DNA of 36,628 bases from assembly GCA_035698885.1 (NCBI GenBank), contig DASSBJ010000100.1, forward strand, positions 1-36,628, written 5' to 3'. Source of the stretch: VRUE01 sp035698885 (GTDB taxonomy: Bacteria; Actinomycetota; Thermoleophilia; Solirubrobacterales; 70-9). Shown in pieces: positions 1 to 8,607 of the stretch. Positions within the stretch are counted from its first letter, which is position 1, and each line of letters starts with the position of its first letter. Below the pieces are notes generated by a model that saw only the letters and a list, made by a program, of their open reading frames with translations, was not told where the DNA came from and made no database searches. The position numbers and the translations under genes were made by a program.

Positions 1-823
1 CGGCCAGCGGCTCGGGCTGTTCGGGGAAGATCGTCTCGCCGTCGGGCCCCTGCAGCGGCAGGCCGGCGTTGGGAATGCAATGCACCGGCAGCGGCGAGGC
101 CTCGCCGAGGTAGCGGATCGCCTCGCGCATGTCCTCCGGCCCGGTCGAGCAGTTGAGCCCGATCACGTCGACGTCGAGCGCGCCGAGCGTCGTCAGCACC
201 GCCTGCACGTCGGTGCCGAGCAGCATCTTGCCGCCCTGCGGCAGCAGCGAGACGCTGCACTGGATCGGCAGCGCGCGGCCGGTCTCCGCGAACGCCTCGC
301 GGGCGCCGAAGATCGCCGCCTTGACCTCGAGGATGTCCTGCGCGGTCTCGATCATGATCAGGTCGGCGCCGCCTTCGACCAGGCCGCGCGCCTGCTCGGC
401 GAAGACCTCGACCAGGCGGCCGAAGGAGATGTCGCCCAGGGTCGGGTCGTCTGACGCGGGCAGGAAGCCGGTCGGCCCGATCGAGCCGGCGACGAAGCGC
501 TCCTCGCCCGCCGCCTTGCGGGCGATCTCCGCCGCCCTGCGGTTGACCTCGGGGGTCTCCTCGCCGAGCCCCCACTCTTCGAGCTTCAGCCGCGAGCCCT
601 GGAAGCTGTCGGTCTCGACCACCTCGGCGCCCGCCTCGAGCATCGAGGCGTGGACGCCCTCGATCACGTCGGGGCGGTTGAGCACCAGCGCCTCGTGGCA
701 TTTGCCCTCCAGCCCGCCGTAATCGGCCTGGCTGAGGTCGAACTGCTCGAGGGTGGCCCCCATCCCGCCGTCGAAGACGACGACGCGGTCTCTGGTCGCG
801 GCTATGTAATCGCGGTCTGGCAT
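1..823 (-). CDS. metH: Methionine synthase (MetH type), N-terminal homocysteine-binding part, truncated by window edge
   Basis: The translation from the ATG at 823 begins MPDRDYIAATRDRVVVFDGG and continues open to base 1, giving 274 codons without a stop; the C-terminal part lies outside the window. The FDGGMGATLE start, the segment HASMLEAGAEVVETDSF, the IGPTG motif and GLNCSTGPEDM are hallmarks of the homocysteine S-methyltransferase barrel. The Cys of LNCSTGP is the first of the three zinc-binding cysteines; the later CC pair would be off the edge. The family moves a methyl group from methyl-cobalamin/methyl-THF to homocysteine in the cytoplasm. PNAGLP follows as in MetH rather than in betaine-specific enzymes. 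It is divergent from tatD across 40 bases. A TAGCCT box at 833-838 lies 9 bases before the ATG, so the transcript may be nearly leaderless. Whether the cobalamin-binding modules are in the same chain cannot be seen. Confidence 0.88.
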   Translation of the reverse strand, partial: MPDRDYIAATRDRVVVFDGGMGATLEQFDLSQADYGGLEGKCHEALVLNRPDVIEGVHASMLEAGAEVVETDSFQGSRLKLEEWGLGEETPEVNRRAAEIARKAAGEERFVAGSIGPTGFLPASDDPTLGDISFGRLVEVFAEQARGLVEGGADLIMIETAQDILEVKAAIFGAREAFAETGRALPIQCSVSLLPQGGKMLLGTDVQAVLTTLGALDVDVIGLNCSTGPEDMREAIRYLGEASPLPVHCIPNAGLPLQGPDGETIFPEQPEPLA

Positions 824-863
824 CTACAGAGCAGGCTAACGAGGATAGGCTGGGAACCCGGTC

Positions 864-1631
864 ATGATCGATTCGCATACCCATCTGTTCCTCTGCGAGC
901 GGCCCGAGCGCGAGCTGGTCGAGGCGGCGCTCGCCGCGGGCGTCGAGCGGATGCTCAACGTCGGCCTCGGCGACGACCGGAACGAGGCCGCGATCGCCGC
1001 CGCCGAGCGCCACGAGGCGGTCTTCGCCAGCGTCGGCCGCCACCCGACCGAGGCGACCGGGTTCGACGACGCCGAAGCGCAGCGGATCGCCGCGCTCGCC
1101 GCGCACGAGAAGGTGCGGGCGATCGGCGAGACCGGGATCGACTACTACCGCGACACGGCCCCGCCCGCCGACCAGCGGCGCGCCTTCGAGGCACAGCTGG
1201 CGATCGCCCGCGAGCACGGCCTGCCGATCGTCATCCACGGTCGCGACAAGGACGGCGAGACCGCGGCGATCGACGAGATCTTCGCGCTGCTCGACGCGCG
1301 GGCCGGCGACACGCCGGTGATCCTGCACTGCTTCTCCGCTCCCTGGCGCGCCGCCGACGCCGCCGAGCGCGGCTGGTACTGCTCCTTTGCCGGCCACACC
1401 ACCTATCCCGCCTCCGACGCCCTGCGCGAGGCCGCCGCGCAGCTTCCCGCCGAGCTGCTCCTGGTCGAGACCGACGCCCCATACCTCGCCCCGCAGACCG
1501 TGCGCGGCAAGCCCAACGAGCCCGCCCGCGTCGTCGACACCGCCCGCGTCGTCGCCGCGGCGCGCGGGATCGCTTACGAGGAGCTGGAGGCGATCGTCGA
1601 GGCCAACGGGCGGGCGCTCTTCGGCTGGTGA
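864..1631 (+). CDS. tatD: TatD family metal-dependent deoxyribonuclease
   Basis: The product has 255 residues, the usual TatD length. Metal ligands of the amidohydrolase-like barrel are visible in order: HTH at residues 5-7, Glu in IGETGIDYY, His in IVIHGR, His in ILHCFS, and Asp in ETDAPYLAP. TatD proteins are cytoplasmic 3'-5' DNases implicated in DNA repair and turnover. The ATG at 864 is the only sensible start because the family begins almost directly with IDSHTHL. It is the first gene of a co-directional run: its TGA is 7 bases before the GTG of rsmA, so the two are probably co-transcribed and translationally coupled. The tatD-rsmA-ispE order recurs in many Gram-positive bacteria, which supports the assignment. 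No oddities seen. Confidence 0.93.
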   Translation: MIDSHTHLFLCERPERELVEAALAAGVERMLNVGLGDDRNEAAIAAAERHEAVFASVGRHPTEATGFDDAEAQRIAALAAHEKVRAIGETGIDYYRDTAPPADQRRAFEAQLAIAREHGLPIVIHGRDKDGETAAIDEIFALLDARAGDTPVILHCFSAPWRAADAAERGWYCSFAGHTTYPASDALREAAAQLPAELLLVETDAPYLAPQTVRGKPNEPARVVDTARVVAAARGIAYEELEAIVEANGRALFGW

Positions 1632-1638
1632 GGCGGGC

Positions 1639-2436
1639 GTGGTCCGGCTCGGGCAGAACTTCCTCGTCGACACCAATCTGCTCGACGCGATCGTGCGCGA
1701 CGCGGAGCTCGAGCCCGAGGACGTCGTGCTCGAGGTCGGCGCCGGCGAAGGGCCGCTGACCGAACGCCTCGCCGGGGCCGCCGCCCACGTGCACACGGTC
1801 GAGCTCGACCGCCGGCTCGAGCCGGCGCTGGCCGAGGTCGCGGCGCTGCCCAACGTCGATCTGCACTGGGGCGACGCCCTGAAGCTGGACCTGTCCGCCT
1901 TCGACCCGGCGCCGACCCGCGTCGTCTCGAACCTGCCCTACTCGATCGCGACGCCGCTGATTCTGCGCACGATCGAGCAGCTGCCCGCGGTCGAACGCTG
2001 GACCGTCATGGTGCAGCGCGAGATCGCCGAGCGGCTGCGCTCGGCCCACAACCGGCGCGAGTACGGCATCCCGAGCGTGCTCGTGCAGATCGCCTGCGAC
2101 ACGAAGACGCTGCGCGCGGTCAACCGCTCGGTCTTCCGGCCGCCGCCCCGCGTCGACTCGATGGTGATCGAGCTGCGTCGCGCGGCCCCCGCCGCCGACG
2201 TGGTCACGCGCGACCTCGTGCGCACCGCCTTCGCCCACCGGCGCAAGAAGCTGACCACCTCGCTCTCCGAAGCCCAGCCGGGCGTGCTCGGTCGGGCGCG
2301 CTCGATGATGCGCGAGCTGGGGCTGCGGCTCGACGCGCGACCGGAGGAAATCAGGCCCGGCGAGTACGTCGAGCTGGCCCACGGCATGCCCTGGCGGACG
2401 GCGGACTGGGCGGCGAGCCGCCGCGAGATGCTCTAG
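1639..2436 (+). CDS. rsmA: 16S rRNA (adenine-1518/1519-N6) dimethyltransferase RsmA/KsgA
   Basis: Started at GTG 1639, the product is 265 residues and opens VRLGQNFLVD, the conserved N-terminus of KsgA. An open frame extends upstream into tatD, but nothing there resembles the family. The SAM-binding motif I (LEVGAGEGPLTE), an acidic motif II (VELDRRLE) and the diagnostic motif IV NLPYSIATPL are all present, followed by the C-terminal helical part with FAHRRKKL. The enzyme dimethylates the two adjacent adenines in helix 45 of 16S rRNA late in small-subunit assembly; loss gives kasugamycin resistance in characterised species. It sits 7 bases after tatD and 24 bases before ispE, the classic housekeeping arrangement. 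Confidence 0.95.
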   Translation: MVRLGQNFLVDTNLLDAIVRDAELEPEDVVLEVGAGEGPLTERLAGAAAHVHTVELDRRLEPALAEVAALPNVDLHWGDALKLDLSAFDPAPTRVVSNLPYSIATPLILRTIEQLPAVERWTVMVQREIAERLRSAHNRREYGIPSVLVQIACDTKTLRAVNRSVFRPPPRVDSMVIELRRAAPAADVVTRDLVRTAFAHRRKKLTTSLSEAQPGVLGRARSMMRELGLRLDARPEEIRPGEYVELAHGMPWRTADWAASRREML

Positions 2437-2460
2437 ACAGGGGCCTCGACCCTCCCGCCG

Positions 2461-3342
2461 ATGCGACTCGTCGCCCCCGCCAAGCTCAACCTCTGCCTCT
2501 ACCTCGGCCCGCGCCGCGCCGACGGCCTGCACGAGCTCGTGTCGCTGTTCGAGCCGCTTGCGCTGAACGACGCGATCGAGGTCACGCAGCTCCCCGATGG
2601 CCGCGGCGACGAGGTCCTCTGCCCCGGCGTCGCGGGCGAGAACCTCGCGGCGCGGGCGCTGGCGGCGCTGCGCGAGCAGGGATGGCGGGGGCCGCCGCTG
2701 CGGCTGCGGATCGAGAAGCGGATCCCGGTCGCGGCCGGGCTGGGCGGCGGCAGCGCCGACGCCGCCGCGGTGCTGCGGCTGGCGGCTGGCGAGTTCGTCT
2801 CGCCATCCGAGAGAAACGCGCCACCGGTGCCACGCGCGGACCTCGCCCGGATCGCCGCCAAGCTGGGCGCCGACGTGCCCTCGCAGCTGCGGCCGGCGAT
2901 GGCGCTCGTGCGGGGGGCCGGCGAGCGGATCGAGCCGCTGCCCGCACCGCCGCCCCATGCCGTCCTGCTGCTCTCGCACGGCGGCGGCTTGAGCACGGCC
3001 GAGGTCTTCGCAGAGGCGGATCGGCTCGGCCTCGGGCGGAGCGAGCCGGAGCTCGAAGGGGTGACCGTGCAGCTGCGCGCGGCGGCCGCGGGCGGCGCGC
3101 CCCCTTTCCATTACCTCGACCTGCTGGTCAACGACCTCGAGCCGGCGGCGATCTCGCTGCGGCCGGAGATCGGCGCCACGCTGCAGGCGCTGCGCCGCAG
3201 CGAGGCGCGGAAGGCGCTGCTGGCGGGATCCGGCCCGACCGTCGTCGGCCTCTTCTCCGACCTGGCCGCGGCGCAGCGCGCCGCCGAGGCGCTCGGGCGC
3301 GAGGACGCGATCGCCTGCGAGGCCGGCCGGGCGGCGCCGTGA
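2461..3342 (+). CDS. ispE: 4-diphosphocytidyl-2-C-methyl-D-erythritol kinase
   Basis: This 293-residue GHMP kinase catalyses the ATP-dependent step of the MEP isoprenoid pathway. It shows the N-terminal APAKLNLCLYLG motif, the ATP-binding glycine loop AAGLGGGSADAAA near residues 90-102, the KLGADVPSQ motif and the C-terminal GSGPTVVGLF. ATG 2461 is fixed by the APAKLN start of the family. The GTG of the next gene overlaps the TGA, implying translational coupling. Between the glycine loop and KLGADVP lies a proline-rich, unusual segment (about residues 109-121) where most IspE proteins have a short helix. Its DNA forms an imperfect hairpin resembling the 47-bp palindromes found at 9211 and 9609, so it may be an old in-frame insertion. 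Confidence 0.94.
   Translation: MRLVAPAKLNLCLYLGPRRADGLHELVSLFEPLALNDAIEVTQLPDGRGDEVLCPGVAGENLAARALAALREQGWRGPPLRLRIEKRIPVAAGLGGGSADAAAVLRLAAGEFVSPSERNAPPVPRADLARIAAKLGADVPSQLRPAMALVRGAGERIEPLPAPPPHAVLLLSHGGGLSTAEVFAEADRLGLGRSEPELEGVTVQLRAAAAGGAPPFHYLDLLVNDLEPAAISLRPEIGATLQALRRSEARKALLAGSGPTVVGLFSDLAAAQRAAEALGREDAIACEAGRAAP
2787..2823. repeat. Imperfect hairpin inside ispE, possible degenerate copy of the 47-bp palindromic element
   Basis: Two 16-base arms with 13 complementary positions flank a 5-base loop (ccatc), the same loop length as in the palindrome at 9211-9257. Aligned to that element without gaps, it shares gcgagtt on the left and gaaac on the right at identical spacing (29 bases from gcgag to gaaac), then cgc and accgg with a one-base shift. 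The outer left arm is not conserved. The similarity may be chance in GC-rich DNA. Confidence 0.35.
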
Positions 3343-4865
3343 AACTCGCGCTCCCCGAGGACAAGCGGCGGCGCCGCCTCTTCATCGCCCTGATCGTCGC
3401 CGCGGTCGGCGCCGGCTACTACCTGCTCAGCCGGGTGATCCCGCACGACGAACTGCAGGGGCTGCTGGAAGACGTCTCCAACGCGCTCGGCGCCTGGACC
3501 TACCTGCTGGTCGGCGTCTTCGCCTTCGCCGAGACCGGCGCCTTCGTCGGCCTCGTCGTCCCCGGCGAGACGGTGATGCTGCTCGGCGGCGCGGTCGCCG
3601 GCCAGGGCGCGATCGACGTCTACCTGCTGATCGCGATCGCCTGGTTCGCCGCCTGGCTGGGCGACACGACCAGCTTCTTCCTCGGCCGCCGGCTCGGCCG
3701 CGAGTTCGTGATGCTGCACGGGCCGCGCTTCGGGATCGGCCATGAGCGGTTCGAGAAAGTCGAGGACTACTTCGGCCGCCACGGCGGCAAGACGATCTTC
3801 ATCGGCCGCTTCGTCAGCCTGGTGCGCGCCTTCGCCCCGTTCATCGCCGGCAGCTCGGGCATGCGCTACCGCGCCTTCGTCCCCTACAGCATCCTCGGCA
3901 CCGGGCTCTGGGCGACCGCCCACATCCTGATCGGCTACTTCTTCTCGCGCAGCATCGACACCGCGGCGAAGTACGCGGGGCGCGGCGCCTTCCTGCTGGG
4001 GACGCTGATCGTCGTCGTGGTCGGCAGCGTGCTGCTGGTGCGCAACTTCCGGGTCGCGGCGAACCGGCGCGCCGCGGTGGCATGGATGGAGCGGCACCGC
4101 GCGACCGCCTGGCAGCTGCGCCTGGCACGCCGCTTCCAGCCGCAGCTGCGCTTCCTCTGGGACCGGGTGACGCCGGGGGGCAGCTTCGGGCTGGAATTCA
4201 CCTCGCTGATGGCGACCCTGGCCGTCGCCGCCTTCGTGCTCGTCGCCTACACGGTGATCGTCAGCGCCGACCCGGGGCCGACGCCGGGGGACGTGACCGC
4301 GATGGAAATCGTCGCGAAGCTGCGCACCGAATGGCTGGTCGACGCCGCCAAGGCGCTGACCGACCTCGGCTCGGCCGCCGTCGTCTGGTCGCTGGCCGCG
4401 ATCGCGGCGGCGGCGCTCGCCGCGCGGCGGCGCTGGGCCGAGCTCGGGGTGCTCGTCGCCGGCATGCTGATCGCGATCGTCGGTGCGCACGAGCTGAAGA
4501 GCGCCGTCGACCGGCCGCGCCCCGAGGGCGCTCTCACCGGCTACCGGGACTCCTCGTTCCCCAGCGGCCACACCGCCTACTCGACCTTCTACGTCTGGCT
4601 CGCGGTGACGATCGTGATGCGGCTGCGGCCGGGGATGGCGCGCGGCGCGCTGGTCGTCGTCTCCGGCATCGCGCTCACCGCGCTCGTCGGCCTGACCCGC
4701 GTCTACCTCGGCGTCCACTACATGAGCGACGTCAACGCCGGCTGGGCGCTGGGCGCCGCGGGCTTCTCGTTCTGCGCCGCGGTGGCACTGGTCATCAGCA
4801 CGGTGCGGCAGAATGGGGACCACGATGCCGCTCCTGCCGCTCGCCCTGCAGAAGATCGAAAATGA
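3339..4865 (+). CDS. DedA-family membrane protein fused to a PAP2 (type 2 phosphatidic acid phosphatase) domain
   Basis: The GTG at 3339, overlapping the ispE stop, gives 508 residues; the frame is open further upstream but only as an ispE shadow. After a basic N-terminus and one transmembrane helix, residues about 40-210 form a DedA/SNARE-associated domain with VVPGETVMLLGG and GRFVSLVRAFAPFIAG. After several helices, residues about 290-480 form a PAP2 domain with all three motifs: K387 to P395 (KSAVDRPRP), PSGHT 408-412 with catalytic His411, and R454, H460 and D464. DedA proteins are proposed lipid scramblases/flippases, including for undecaprenyl phosphate. PAP2 enzymes dephosphorylate lipid (pyro)phosphates. 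The fusion suggests hydrolysis coupled to recycling of a lipid carrier. This substrate is inference; both active sites look intact. Confidence 0.88.
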   Translation: MKLALPEDKRRRRLFIALIVAAVGAGYYLLSRVIPHDELQGLLEDVSNALGAWTYLLVGVFAFAETGAFVGLVVPGETVMLLGGAVAGQGAIDVYLLIAIAWFAAWLGDTTSFFLGRRLGREFVMLHGPRFGIGHERFEKVEDYFGRHGGKTIFIGRFVSLVRAFAPFIAGSSGMRYRAFVPYSILGTGLWATAHILIGYFFSRSIDTAAKYAGRGAFLLGTLIVVVVGSVLLVRNFRVAANRRAAVAWMERHRATAWQLRLARRFQPQLRFLWDRVTPGGSFGLEFTSLMATLAVAAFVLVAYTVIVSADPGPTPGDVTAMEIVAKLRTEWLVDAAKALTDLGSAAVVWSLAAIAAAALAARRRWAELGVLVAGMLIAIVGAHELKSAVDRPRPEGALTGYRDSSFPSGHTAYSTFYVWLAVTIVMRLRPGMARGALVVVSGIALTALVGLTRVYLGVHYMSDVNAGWALGAAGFSFCAAVALVISTVRQNGDHDAAPAARPAEDRK

Positions 4866-5079
4866 GTACCTGCTCTTCGGCGCGGCGGGGCTGGTCAGCC
4901 TGGTCGCCTTCGTCGCCCTGATCTTCGTCCCCGCGATCGGCTCCTACGGCCGCATCTGGGAGAAGGCCGCCGCCGGCTTCCTCTCGCTCATAGTCCTCGC
5001 CGCCCTCGTCGTCACCGGCGTCGTGGTCGGTCTCGCCGTCGTCTACTACTACAACGACATTGCCGAAGTTGTCGGATGA
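4813..5079 (+). CDS. Small membrane protein with two transmembrane helices, function unknown
   Basis: The product is 88 residues from ATG 4813, or 84 from ATG 4825. Both starts overlap the end of the DedA-PAP2 gene by about 40-53 bases. Two hydrophobic segments are evident (YLLFGAAGLVSLVAFVALIF and SLIVLAALVVTGVVVGLAVV), joined by a short polar loop with GRIWEKAAAG; the C-terminus is YYYNDIAEVVG. I do not recognise a family. The overlapping arrangement and membrane nature suggest coupled expression with the upstream lipid phosphatase fusion and a possible accessory role, but nothing in the sequence proves it. The following regulator gene starts inside its last codons. Confidence 0.7.
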   Translation: MGTTMPLLPLALQKIENEYLLFGAAGLVSLVAFVALIFVPAIGSYGRIWEKAAAGFLSLIVLAALVVTGVVVGLAVVYYYNDIAEVVG

Positions 5080-6271
5080 CACGAAGATCCTCGACGCCCT
5101 CTCCGAGGCGGTCGAGAGCGGCGCCGGGCTGCCCGCGGTGGCGCGGGCGGCGGCGCGCGTGCTGGACGCCAGCGTCGCGCTGATCGAGCGCTCGGGGGCG
5201 GTGCTGGCGGTGGCCGGCGCCTCCCCCGACCAGGAGGAGAAGCTGCTGGCCGGCGGCGAGCGGGTGACGACGGTCGAGCTGCGGGTCGCCGACGCGGTGG
5301 TCGGCGAGCTGCGCTACCGCGCCAAGGCGGCGCCCGACGCGGCGATCGCGCGCATGGTGACGACGCTCCTGGCCCTGGAGCTGGAGCGCTCGCGGGCGCC
5401 GGAATGGCAGAGCGAGGAGGTGGCGGGCGGCTTCGTCGCGGCCGTGCTCGCGCGCCAGGTGACCGACCGCGGCGACATCGTCGCCCGCGCCGCCGAGCTG
5501 GGCACCGACCTGGAGAAGGGCGCCGGGGCGTTCGTCCTGCGCGTCGCCCCGCGCACGGCGCAGACCGGAGAGTGGCGCGGGCGCGTGCTCACCCTGGCGA
5601 TGCGCACGCTGCGCTCGCTCGCCCCGGGCGCGCTCGCCGCCGTCGAGGAGGACGAGGCGGCGACGGAGATCGCGGTGATCGTCCCCGCCGAGAGCGAGGA
5701 GCGCCTGCGGCGCGCCGGCGCCGGGCTCGCGCGCGAGCTCGAGGACGCGCTCGCCGGCTTCCACCTGACGATCGGCGCCAGCCGCCGCGTCGCCGATCCC
5801 GTCGACCTCTACCGCGCCGGCAACGAGGCGCGGCTCGCGGTCAACGTCGGCGAAGCCGAGGGCCGGCCGCTGCTCGCCTTCGAGGACACCGGCGCCTACC
5901 GCCTGCTGCTGCCGGCGATGAGCGAGGATCCCGGCGAGCTGCGGCGCTTCTTCGCCGAGACGATCGAGCCGCTGGCCGCCTACGACGACCAGTACGAGAC
6001 CGAGCTCGTCGCCACGGTCGAGGCCTACCTCGACAACGACGGCAACGTCGCCGCGACGGCGAAACAGCTGTTCACCCACCGCCACACCATCCGCTACCGG
6101 CTGGAGCGCGTGCGCGATCTCTGCGGCCACGACGTCTCGGCCACCGAGGGACGCGAGAAGCTCGGCCTCGGCCTCAAGGCGATGCGCGTCCTCGGCATCG
6201 CCTCGCCGCGCGGCCCGGCCCAGGAGCCGGGCGCCGGCGCCGGCAAGGTGCCGCGCGGCGGCGGGGAGTAG
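5060..6271 (+). CDS. PucR/CdaR-type transcriptional regulator
   Basis: The product is about 403 residues. The C-terminal third carries the PucR helix-turn-helix (HTH_30): ETELVATVEAYLDNDGNVAA followed by TAKQLFTHRHTIRYRLERV, diagnostic for this family. The middle region (ASRRVADPVDLYRAGNEARL) matches the GGDEF-like CdaR domain that precedes the HTH in such regulators, and the N-terminal part could be a sensory domain. The only plausible starts are TTG at 5060 or TTG at 5069, both inside the previous gene, implying translational coupling. The tail after the HTH is low complexity, rich in Gly, Ala and Pro. Family members control purine, proline, sugar-acid or GABA use; the target here is unknown. 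It ends 2 bases before the stop of the convergent glycosyltransferase gene. Confidence 0.85.
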   Translation: MPKLSDDTKILDALSEAVESGAGLPAVARAAARVLDASVALIERSGAVLAVAGASPDQEEKLLAGGERVTTVELRVADAVVGELRYRAKAAPDAAIARMVTTLLALELERSRAPEWQSEEVAGGFVAAVLARQVTDRGDIVARAAELGTDLEKGAGAFVLRVAPRTAQTGEWRGRVLTLAMRTLRSLAPGALAAVEEDEAATEIAVIVPAESEERLRRAGAGLARELEDALAGFHLTIGASRRVADPVDLYRAGNEARLAVNVGEAEGRPLLAFEDTGAYRLLLPAMSEDPGELRRFFAETIEPLAAYDDQYETELVATVEAYLDNDGNVAATAKQLFTHRHTIRYRLERVRDLCGHDVSATEGREKLGLGLKAMRVLGIASPRGPAQEPGAGAGKVPRGGGE

Positions 6272-6273
6272 CC

Positions 6274-8595
6274 CTAGACCCCGATCCGTTCCCCGGCCTC
6301 GGCCTGAGGGGGGCGCGGCTCGAGTCGCACCGGCGAGGAGGAGAGCGCCTGGACGCGCAGGTCGCTCCAGGTCAGCCCCTCGCGGACCAGGGCGGGGAGG
6401 CCGAGGGCGACGGCGGTGGCGATCTCGACCGCCTGCAAGATGACGCCGTAGGCGAGCGCGTCGGCGGTGCCGATGTTCCAGCCGGTGTGCAGGACGCTGA
6501 TCACGGCGAGCTGGAAGACGCCGATGTTGGACGGCGTCGCCGGCACGACCGCGGTGACGTTGACGGCGAAGAGGACCGCGGCGGCGGCGCCGATCCCCGC
6601 CTGGCCGCCGAGCCCGAGCGCCGCCAGCAGCGCCCAGCAGGCGGCCAGCTGGATCGCCCAGGCGCCGAGCTGCGCGGCGGTCGCGATCGCGCCGTAGCGC
6701 GGGCGGCGGAAGACGGCGAGGCCGGCGCGCACCTGGAGCAGGGCGCGGCGGGTCGCCGCGCCGATGCGGGCGAGGCGGCCGTTGCCGTTGCGCCGCATCA
6801 GCGCCGGCGCGACGAGCACGACGAGCAGCAGCGCCAGCGGCACGAAGCTGAAGACGAACAGCTTCTCGGTGCTCGAGTGGAAGAGGTCGGTGGTGGAGAC
6901 GATGATCGCGCCGAGCAGGGCCAGCGCGAGGATGTTGAGCATCGTCTGCGAGACCAGGGTGCCGAGCAGCACCGGGAAGGCCTCCCTCATCCGGCCGATC
7001 CGCCGCGCCAGCGTCATCGCCCGGGCCGGCTCGCCGAGGCGAGCGGGCAGGGTCGCCGACATCAGCACGCCGATCATCGTCGCCGAGGTGACGTCGCGGC
7101 GGCGCAACGGCCGGTCGGGCAGCGCCGCGCGCACGATCCCGTACCAGGAGGCGGCGCGGAAGAACAGCGAGAGGGCCATCAGCGCACAGGCGACCACCAC
7201 CCAGGTCAGATCGGAGCGGACGATGCTGGTGACGACGTTTTCGACCCCGATCTTCTGCGCGGCGAGAGCGGTCAGGCCGACGCCGACGGCGCCGGCGACG
7301 CCTAGCCCGATGCGGCGGGCGGCGCGGCGCTTGCGGCTGCCGGTCCGGGCGAGCGGCGGGTCGAGCGAGGGCAGGCGGCGCGGCGGGCTCGGCGGGCCGC
7401 CGTCGGCGGAGCGGACGCCGATCCAGTGGGCGGCGCGCTCGCCGGCGCCGGCCGGGCGCGGCGCCTCGATCGCCCGCTCGTAGACCTGGCTGACGCGATC
7501 GGCCACCCGCGGCCACGCGTAGCGCTCGGCGCTCTGCCGCGCGGCCCTGCCCATCGCGGCCAGGCGCTCGGGTTCGTGGTGGGCCTGCTGCAGCTCCTCG
7601 GCGAGGCGCTGCGGATCGCCCGGCGGGACGAGGATCCCGTCGACGCCATCGGTGACCACGTCGCTGTAGCCGGCTATGGCGGAGGCGATCGCGGGCGTGC
7701 CGGCGGCGAAGGCCTCGGTCAGCACCATGCCGAAGCTCTCGCCGGAGAGCGACGGAGCGCAGAGCAGATCGGCCTCGTGCAGGGCCCTCCACAGCTCGGG
7801 GCCGGAGACGCGGCCGCGCACGTCGATCCAGCGCATCGCCTCGCGGTCGGTGAGGTAGCGCCGCACGTCCTCCCGCTCGGCGCCGATCACGGTCAGCCGG
7901 CTCGGCACGTGCTCGACCAGCGCTTCGAAGGCGGTGAGCAGAACCGGCAGCCCCTTGCGCGCCTCGGGCCGCCCGACGAAGGCGAGCCGCAGCTCGCCGC
8001 TCGGCGGCTTCGGGCCCTGCGGCGCGGCGGTGAGGTCGACTCCGTTGGGGACGATCTCGTAGCGGCCGCCGAACCAGCGCCGTCCGCTCCAGGCGGCGGC
8101 CTCGGAGACGGCGATCCGCGCCGAGAGCCGGTTGAACATGCGGCGCGCGCCGAGGGCGGTTGCGATGTGGTTGGGCAGCGCCTTGGTCGAGTAGGCGTGG
8201 AAGGTGCCGACGATCGGGGTGCGTGCGCCGAGCGCGGCGTTCCAGCCGACCAGCGGCGCCAGCGGCTCGTGGACGTGGATCACGTCATAGTCGCCGTTGC
8301 GCAGCTCGCCCCGGATGCGGGCGAAGCCGCCCCCGGGGGTGACGGAGAGGTTGGACACGGCGCCGTTGGCGCCGATCCCGACCGTGCGCCCCAGCGGGAT
8401 CAGGTAGTCGGGCAGCTCGCGGCGCTCCGCCGGCGCGCGGTGCAGCCTCCGGCTCAGCCGGTCGGGCGGGTCGGCGGGGGCGAGCACCCGGACGTCGTCG
8501 CCACGCCCGAGAAACTCCTCGGCGAGCGCCTCGACGTGCCGGTTCACGCCGCCCTGGTAGCTCCAGGAATATGGCGAGACTAGGGCGATTCGCAC
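6274..8595 (-). CDS. GT4 glycosyltransferase fused to a UPF0104/LPG-synthase-type transmembrane domain
   Basis: This 773-residue protein has two modules. Residues 1 to about 385 are a GT-B, family 4 glycosyltransferase with the N-terminal SYQGGVNRHVEALA loop, IHVHEPLAPLVG, EIVPNGVD and the donor-site E-x7-E motif in GESFGMVLTEA, most like PimA-type mannosyltransferases. A proline/arginine-rich linker follows, then from about residue 430 a multi-helix domain with the features of UPF0104/AglD (PF03706): LFFRAASWYGIVRAAL, LPARLGEPARAM and VVPATPSNIGVFQLAV. AglD-like domains accompany lipid-linked sugar transfer or flipping. The fusion suggests that a sugar is attached to a membrane lipid and the product handled by the same polypeptide. 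It is 12 bases downstream of another polytopic membrane gene, so they probably form an operon. Substrate unknown. Confidence 0.88.
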   Translation of the reverse strand: MRIALVSPYSWSYQGGVNRHVEALAEEFLGRGDDVRVLAPADPPDRLSRRLHRAPAERRELPDYLIPLGRTVGIGANGAVSNLSVTPGGGFARIRGELRNGDYDVIHVHEPLAPLVGWNAALGARTPIVGTFHAYSTKALPNHIATALGARRMFNRLSARIAVSEAAAWSGRRWFGGRYEIVPNGVDLTAAPQGPKPPSGELRLAFVGRPEARKGLPVLLTAFEALVEHVPSRLTVIGAEREDVRRYLTDREAMRWIDVRGRVSGPELWRALHEADLLCAPSLSGESFGMVLTEAFAAGTPAIASAIAGYSDVVTDGVDGILVPPGDPQRLAEELQQAHHEPERLAAMGRAARQSAERYAWPRVADRVSQVYERAIEAPRPAGAGERAAHWIGVRSADGGPPSPPRRLPSLDPPLARTGSRKRRAARRIGLGVAGAVGVGLTALAAQKIGVENVVTSIVRSDLTWVVVACALMALSLFFRAASWYGIVRAALPDRPLRRRDVTSATMIGVLMSATLPARLGEPARAMTLARRIGRMREAFPVLLGTLVSQTMLNILALALLGAIIVSTTDLFHSSTEKLFVFSFVPLALLLVVLVAPALMRRNGNGRLARIGAATRRALLQVRAGLAVFRRPRYGAIATAAQLGAWAIQLAACWALLAALGLGGQAGIGAAAAVLFAVNVTAVVPATPSNIGVFQLAVISVLHTGWNIGTADALAYGVILQAVEIATAVALGLPALVREGLTWSDLRVQALSSSPVRLEPRPPQAEAGERIGV

Positions 8596-8607
8596 GAAGT
8601 GCCCAGC

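Noticed and set aside
1231..3111. Very long minus-strand open frame opposite rsmA and ispE
   Set aside because: Arg/Gly/Asp/His-rich composition typical of antisense frames in high-GC DNA; the plus strand holds clear rsmA and ispE.
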